Assembly (NCBI RefSeq): GCF_900637055.1
Contig: NZ_LR134338.1
Span: forward strand, 5,757,001 to 5,821,000
Origin: Brevibacillus brevis
GTDB taxonomy: Bacteria; Bacillota; Bacilli; Brevibacillales; Brevibacillaceae
DNA length: 64,000 bases
Reading direction: 5' to 3'
Shown here piece by piece: positions 60,211 to 64,000 of the stretch. The notes beneath the pieces were generated by a model. It was not told where the DNA came from and searched no databases. It worked only from the letters and a program-made list of their open reading frames with translations. A program made the position numbers and the translations under genes. Every line of letters starts with the position of its first letter. The first letter of the stretch is position 1.

Positions 60211-60258
60211 CAAAAAAACTCACCCTTGCCGCATTTGTATGAGGCGTGGATGAGTTTT
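60211..60258. terminator. Bidirectional terminator kinase / nitroreductase
   Basis: ACTCA/TGAGT (60218-60222, 60251-60255) extended by flanking A and T runs and inner GC pairs. It serves both convergent genes. Confidence 0.72.
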
Positions 60259-60277
60259 TTTCTGTTGGAACACGATA

Positions 60278-60910
60278 TTAGAAGCTGTTTTGAATGACCA
60301 ATTCTTCGAGGCCAAAACGGGAAGTCGAATAAGCTTGCACGCTTGCTTTCCCCAAAGTCAGCATGAGTGTTGGCAAATAGCGGGATGGGATGTTCAGCTC
60401 TTTAATGAGCGCATCACGGTTGTATCCACCCATTGGGCATGTGTCGTATCCTTTTGCTTTTGCCGCCAGCATGAGCTGCATCGCTGCATAGGACGAATTG
60501 CGGATTGCTTCATCACGAGCGATTTCCGGGTTGTTATTGTAAGCCCCTTCGATTTGCGCGATCATGGTCTCACGCACTTGTTCTGTAACGTATCCTTTTG
60601 CCAATGCTTCATCATAAACAGGGCGAGCAGACTTGTAAGCCTCCAGATCGCCGAGAATGATGATGGTAGCGTAAGCATCCACTACCTGCTGCTGATTGTA
60701 TGCGATTGGGAGCAGTTTTTCTTTGATAGCAGGATCGGTCACGACGAGAAAACGCCAATGCTGCAAATTCCAGGACGATGGTGCGCTTGCTGCAAGACGC
60801 AGGATTTCGTTCAGCTCGCCTTGTGGAATTTTTTCATTTGGATCGTATTTACGCACGCTGTGACGGGCTTCCATTACCTGTTCAGCGGAAATTTTCACTT
60901 CTGTACTCAT
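60278..60910 (-). CDS. Nitroreductase-family FMN protein
   Basis: 210 aa FMN oxidoreductase of the MhqN/YodC/YdgI type. The FMN motif RHSVRKYDPNEKI lies near the N-terminus, followed by SAPSSWNLQHWRFLVVTD and DTCPMGGYNRDAL. Relatives reduce quinones and nitro-aromatics and are induced by electrophiles. GGAGGAG precedes the ATG. A short dyad upstream could bind an electrophile-sensing repressor. Confidence 0.92.
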   Translation of the reverse strand: MSTEVKISAEQVMEARHSVRKYDPNEKIPQGELNEILRLAASAPSSWNLQHWRFLVVTDPAIKEKLLPIAYNQQQVVDAYATIIILGDLEAYKSARPVYDEALAKGYVTEQVRETMIAQIEGAYNNNPEIARDEAIRNSSYAAMQLMLAAKAKGYDTCPMGGYNRDALIKELNIPSRYLPTLMLTLGKASVQAYSTSRFGLEELVIQNSF

Positions 60911-60926
60911 GGTTGAATCTCCTCCA

Positions 60927-60938
60927 TACTGTATAGTA
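60927..60938. promoter_or_regulatory. Short dyad before nitroreductase gene
   Basis: TACT-GTAT-AGTA, 16 bp before the start. It resembles the TACT/AGTA half-sites of YodB-type operators, but with N4 rather than N8 spacing. Confidence 0.3.
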
Positions 60939-61037
60939 CGTTGTTCAAAAGATACTACTTACTTTATTATCGTTACGAACATTTTGCAATTACTTTTTAC
61001 AGTTCGCTTCATACCCTATTGTTTGGAGGCGCTCTCG

Positions 61038-61793
61038 ATGAAATACACGGATAACATTGTCATCGTCACTGGCGGTGGCCAAGGCATTGGACGGGCTATT
61101 GCTACTATGTATGCTGCCGAAGGAGCACATGTCGTCATCGCCGAATACAATCGCGCTGCGGGAGAAGAAACTACCTCGCTAATCAACACGACAGAAGCAG
61201 TGAAAGGCACGGCACACTTTGAGCACATGGACGTCAGCGTTCCAGCGCAGATCGAACATTTAATGAGAACCGTCGATGAACGCTGGGGGCGGCTCGATGT
61301 TTTGATCAACAACGCGGGCTTGTCCGTTTGGGAATCTCCCTATGAACTGACCGTCGAAGCGTGGGACCATATCTTGAATACAAATTTGCGCAGTGTCTTT
61401 CTCGCATCGAGAGAAGCAGCCAAAATCATGCGTCGCCATGGCGGAGGCGCAATCCTTAATCTTTGTTCGACGCGGGCGCACATGTCCGAGCCACACTCAG
61501 AGGCATACGCGGCTTCCAAAGGAGGCATTTTATCATTAACACATGCGCTTGGTGTCTCACTCGGTCCCGATGGAATTCGTGTCAACGCGATCTCTCCCGG
61601 CTGGATTGAACACCGCGATTATGCCGCTCTTCGCCCCGGGGATCATGCCCAGCATCCGGCAGGTCGCGTAGGTACACCCGATGATATTGCCCGTGCGTGC
61701 CTATTTTTGACGCAAAAAGACAACGATTTCATTACGGGTACTGAACTGATTGTAGATGGCGGAATGACCCGCAAGATGATATACCAGCCATAA
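61038..61793 (+). CDS. Short-chain dehydrogenase/reductase, FabG-like
   Basis: 251 aa classical SDR. VTGGGQGIGRA is the cofactor motif, LINNAG the NNAG motif, Ser in NLCSTRA with YAASKGG the catalytic set, and ISPGWIEH and GTELIVDGGM the C-terminal conserved parts. GGAGG is 9 nt before ATG 61038; the open frame to 60909 overlaps the nitroreductase start and is not used. Substrate unknown. Confidence 0.92.
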   Translation: MKYTDNIVIVTGGGQGIGRAIATMYAAEGAHVVIAEYNRAAGEETTSLINTTEAVKGTAHFEHMDVSVPAQIEHLMRTVDERWGRLDVLINNAGLSVWESPYELTVEAWDHILNTNLRSVFLASREAAKIMRRHGGGAILNLCSTRAHMSEPHSEAYAASKGGILSLTHALGVSLGPDGIRVNAISPGWIEHRDYAALRPGDHAQHPAGRVGTPDDIARACLFLTQKDNDFITGTELIVDGGMTRKMIYQP

Positions 61794-61855
61794 GCTAAAC
61801 CATTGCCCTCCCTCTTGAATATGTTGTGCTAACAAGAGAAAAAGGAGGAGTTTGT

Positions 61856-61960
61856 ATGCCATTTGAAGAGGAAGACCTCAGAATTCTCGCCCTATGGCTT
61901 TTGGCAATCGGGTATCTGATTCTTGCCTTTACCGAACTGGCAGCGCTAGAGTTTTTTTAA
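61856..61960 (+). CDS. 34-aa single-pass membrane protein
   Basis: The peptide begins MPFEEEDLRILALWLLAIGY and ends AALEFF: an acidic N-terminus and one hydrophobic helix with a Glu near the end. AAAGGAGGAG is 5-6 nt before the ATG and a terminator follows after 8 nt. Such signals make a real small gene likely. It lies convergent to the ba3-type oxidase genes, so a link with the oxidase is possible but unproven. Confidence 0.7.
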   Translation: MPFEEEDLRILALWLLAIGYLILAFTELAALEFF

Positions 61961-61968
61961 AAAGAATG

Positions 61969-62004
61969 AGCCGCTCGCTTCCCAACGGAATGAGCGGCTT
62001 TTTT
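61969..62004 (+). terminator. Terminator of 34-aa gene (partly bidirectional)
   Basis: Perfect 8-bp stem AGCCGCTC (61969-61976) with GAGCGGCT (61992-61999), then TTTTTT. It may also end the oxidase operon on the other strand. Confidence 0.85.
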
Positions 62005-62022
62005 CGTACGTATTGTATTGTC

Positions 62023-63696
62023 CTACCAAGTCACAAAAGGCGGCGAGCCTGGTGCTTGGTGCTGAATTTGTTCCATGATCGGATAACCGTAAGCGAGAAT
62101 AATCAGGAAGGCCACAAGTCCAACCCATACAGGCCAACGCTCCAAAATTTTTGGAACCTCTTGCGTTGTCTCTGTCTCGGCAATCGGATATTCCGTATTT
62201 CCCTTTGGTGCGTAGAAAGTCAGATAAAGCAAGATCGCAATCAAGAGAATCGCGGATACGAACAGCAGTCCGCCACCAAACGCCATTACACGTTGATAAT
62301 CCATCCAGCCCAAAGCTAATGGGTGGTCCATATACGTCGTGTAATCTGTGCGGCGTGGAGCCCCTTGCAAGCCCATTGTGTGCATGGCGAGCGACATCAA
62401 GAACATGCCTACTGCCCAAAATACCGTTTGCACCATTCCCATCCGATTCGCAGTCTTGGTCAACTGCCGTCCGGTCAATGCTGGAATCAGCCAAAAACTG
62501 ACACCGAAGAAGGTGAGCGCAACAGCTGCTCCTACAGTGATGTGGAAGTGACCAGTAACCCAAATCGTATTGTGCACGACCGCGTTAATTTGGTTACTTG
62601 CGTTAATAATTCCCCCAGCTCCGCCAGGAATGAAGAACAGCATCCCTACAAATGGAGCAAAGAAACGTACATCTGTCCAAGGCAGTTTTTTGAACCAACC
62701 GAAAAGTCCAACTCCGCCTTTTTTGCGTCCAGTCGTTTCAAAGATGGCAAACATCGAAAATGCTGTCATCAAGGATGGGATTACAACAATCAGCGTCAGT
62801 GTAACGTGGATCATTTTCCATGCTGGTGAGATTCCCGGCTCCATCAATTGGTGGTGGAACCCGACAGGAATCGAGAACAACAGCAGGCAGATAAAAGCGA
62901 GTCGACTAAGCGAATCACTGAAGACGTGACCGCCGATGATTCTTGGCAAACATACATACCACGCCATATAAGCAGGCAATAGCCAGAAATAAACGAGCGG
63001 ATGACCGAAAAACCAGAACAGCGTACGGCTAAGCATGACATTAATCGTTGGAACCAGCCCGAGTGACCACGGGATGAGTTGGAACAGAACCTCCACCGCT
63101 ACAGGAATCGTCGCAGTAATCCACAGGATGTAAGTAGTGACGCCCATATAGAGGAAAAGCGGAGACGTTTTTCCTTTATTTTCGCGTTTCCATTTGCGAT
63201 AGCTGGCAAAAACCCCGAATCCCGCCAGCCAGCTGCCAACTACAAGCAAGGCAGAACCAATGTAAAAGTACGGAGATGCTTTCAGTGGTGCGTAGAATGT
63301 ATAAAGGACAGAGGCTTCATTCATCAGAATGGTGACAACAGCCATCAACGTCCCAAGCGTCATGAGAATCCAGCCGGCCCATCCAAATTTCAGAGCGGCT
63401 CCGTGCAAGGAACCACCTGTTGTGCGGGCGACTCCTGAGAAAATAAATCCAACGATGAAGTACGTGGTAAAAATAAGTGCCATCAACACGCCATGAGCGG
63501 TCAAAATTTGATAGTAATTTGTCCAGCTCGGCAGTTCCATGATTCCACCGCGAACCATGCCCTGTACCATCCCTGCCACAGCTGCCAAACCAAATGCAAT
63601 ATAAGCTACCCACACATAGGCCAAACTAAGACTTGCCGCAGAACGCTGAACCGGAACATGGGGGAGTGTATCGTCGATCTTCCGTGCGATTACCAT
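62023..63696 (-). CDS. cbaA: ba3-type cytochrome c oxidase subunit I
   Basis: 557 aa, about 13 membrane segments, B-family haem-copper oxidase. Haem and CuB ligands: TAHGVLMALIF (low-spin haem His), GHPLVYFWLLPAY (CuB His, but lacking the Glu of A-type enzymes), and TIWVTGHFHITVG (haem a3 and low-spin His). GGTAGGTG is 6 nt before ATG 63696; the GTG at 63705 overlaps it. Subunit II lies just upstream. It reduces oxygen at high affinity. Confidence 0.95.
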   Translation of the reverse strand: MVIARKIDDTLPHVPVQRSAASLSLAYVWVAYIAFGLAAVAGMVQGMVRGGIMELPSWTNYYQILTAHGVLMALIFTTYFIVGFIFSGVARTTGGSLHGAALKFGWAGWILMTLGTLMAVVTILMNEASVLYTFYAPLKASPYFYIGSALLVVGSWLAGFGVFASYRKWKRENKGKTSPLFLYMGVTTYILWITATIPVAVEVLFQLIPWSLGLVPTINVMLSRTLFWFFGHPLVYFWLLPAYMAWYVCLPRIIGGHVFSDSLSRLAFICLLLFSIPVGFHHQLMEPGISPAWKMIHVTLTLIVVIPSLMTAFSMFAIFETTGRKKGGVGLFGWFKKLPWTDVRFFAPFVGMLFFIPGGAGGIINASNQINAVVHNTIWVTGHFHITVGAAVALTFFGVSFWLIPALTGRQLTKTANRMGMVQTVFWAVGMFLMSLAMHTMGLQGAPRRTDYTTYMDHPLALGWMDYQRVMAFGGGLLFVSAILLIAILLYLTFYAPKGNTEYPIAETETTQEVPKILERWPVWVGLVAFLIILAYGYPIMEQIQHQAPGSPPFVTW

Positions 63697-63711
63697 AGGA
63701 TTCACCTACCT

Positions 63712-64000
63712 TTATTTCACAATAATCGTGGTCGCCATTACCTGATGACCTGCGCCACAGTATTCGTTACAAAGGATCAAATACTCGCCTGGCTCGTCAA
63801 ATGTGTGTGTTGCCGAGCTGATGTGTCCAGGCAGAACCATGAAGTTGATGTTGGTCTCTGGAATCTGGAATCCGTGAATAACGTCTGGACTCGTGACGTG
63901 GAAATTCACCGTTGCGCCGACTGGTATTTCCATCTTGGTCGGAGCGAAGCCGAACGCAAATGCTGTCATGTAAGCGTCGTATTCGTTGTCTCCTACCTGT
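63712..64000 (-). CDS. cbaB: ba3-type oxidase subunit II, 5' part cut by window edge
   Basis: The frame is open to the window end (reading QVGDNEYDAYMTAFAFGF...). The CuA domain shows the ligand cluster CNEYCGAGHQVM (Cys-x3-Cys-x3-His-x2-Met) and the distal His in VIHGFQIPETNINFM. This half of the periplasmic-side cupredoxin accepts electrons from cytochrome c. The N-terminal membrane anchor lies outside the window. It ends 15 nt before subunit I, so the two are one operon. Confidence 0.93.
   Translation of the reverse strand, partial: QVGDNEYDAYMTAFAFGFAPTKMEIPVGATVNFHVTSPDVIHGFQIPETNINFMVLPGHISSATHTFDEPGEYLILCNEYCGAGHQVMATTIIVK

Noticed and set aside
1..64000. tRNA, rRNA, CRISPR arrays, insertion sequences, prophage
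   Set aside because: Looked for on both strands; no cloverleaf genes, rRNA cores, spaced direct repeats, transposases or phage structural genes were recognised.

Overview
The window looks like a chromosomal segment of a Gram-positive, spore-former-type Bacillota, most probably Brevibacillus (Paenibacillaceae). This is an inference from protein families (LytR-CpsA-Psr protein, bacilliredoxin, RNase J, S-box riboswitch, ECF sigma with a DUF4179 anti-sigma, ba3-type oxidase), from strong AGGAGG ribosome binding sites with many GTG and TTG starts, and from consensus SigA promoters. No rRNA, tRNA, CRISPR array, intact insertion sequence or prophage was seen.

Region by region. 0-13.9 kb: LCP cell-wall protein, two MFS transporters, ECF sigma/anti-sigma pair, SDR oxidoreductase with a 12-bp dyad operator, bacilliredoxin, RNase J, small membrane and secreted proteins, SCO1-like copper protein, rhodanese, and a SAM riboswitch driving an O-acetylhomoserine sulfhydrylase. 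13.9-23.6 kb: two units, each led by an unusual large regulator with a C-terminal ArsR-type helix-turn-helix. The first is followed by an MFS exporter and then a MoxR-DUF58-DUF4129 operon; the second by a three-gene ABC-2 exporter. 23.6-34.7 kb: NmrA-like pseudogene, M24 peptidase, HAD phosphatase, MocR regulator, TetR-controlled DHA2 efflux pump with two copies of one operator, old yellow enzyme (NamA), a 0.6-kb non-coding stretch holding two long hairpin elements, CitA-type citrate synthase, DUF418 protein and a LysR regulator. 34.8-44.8 kb: a large anchored extracytoplasmic protein, a small internally duplicated protein, DUF457 hydrolase, cupin, SgrR-like regulator divergent from an MFS transporter, a chemoreceptor and an AT-rich pair of orphan exported proteins.

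44.8-53.6 kb: a broken NAD-dependent epimerase, an operon of winged-helix regulator, 85-aa protein and ClpP, a metallo-beta-lactamase-fold hydrolase, an Lrp regulator, two small proteins, a cupin, a CPA2 antiporter behind a leader terminator, glycerate kinase with a decayed GntP-type permease, and a glycosyltransferase whose reading frame runs antisense through that permease remnant. 53.8-64 kb: a zinc-starvation operon (COG0523 GTPase plus zinc-free L33) with two Zur-like boxes, two FG-GAP-type exported proteins next to a two-component system, a nitroreductase, an SDR, a 34-aa membrane protein and the ba3-type cytochrome oxidase genes, the second cut by the window edge.

The most unusual items are the paired long hairpins at 30.76-31.23 kb together with a roughly 115-bp unit repeated at 7.3 kb, the terminator-type leader of the antiporter, and three genes decayed by internal deletion. 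Most genes are ordinary housekeeping or accessory genes. I found no clear novel multi-gene defence or biosynthetic system.
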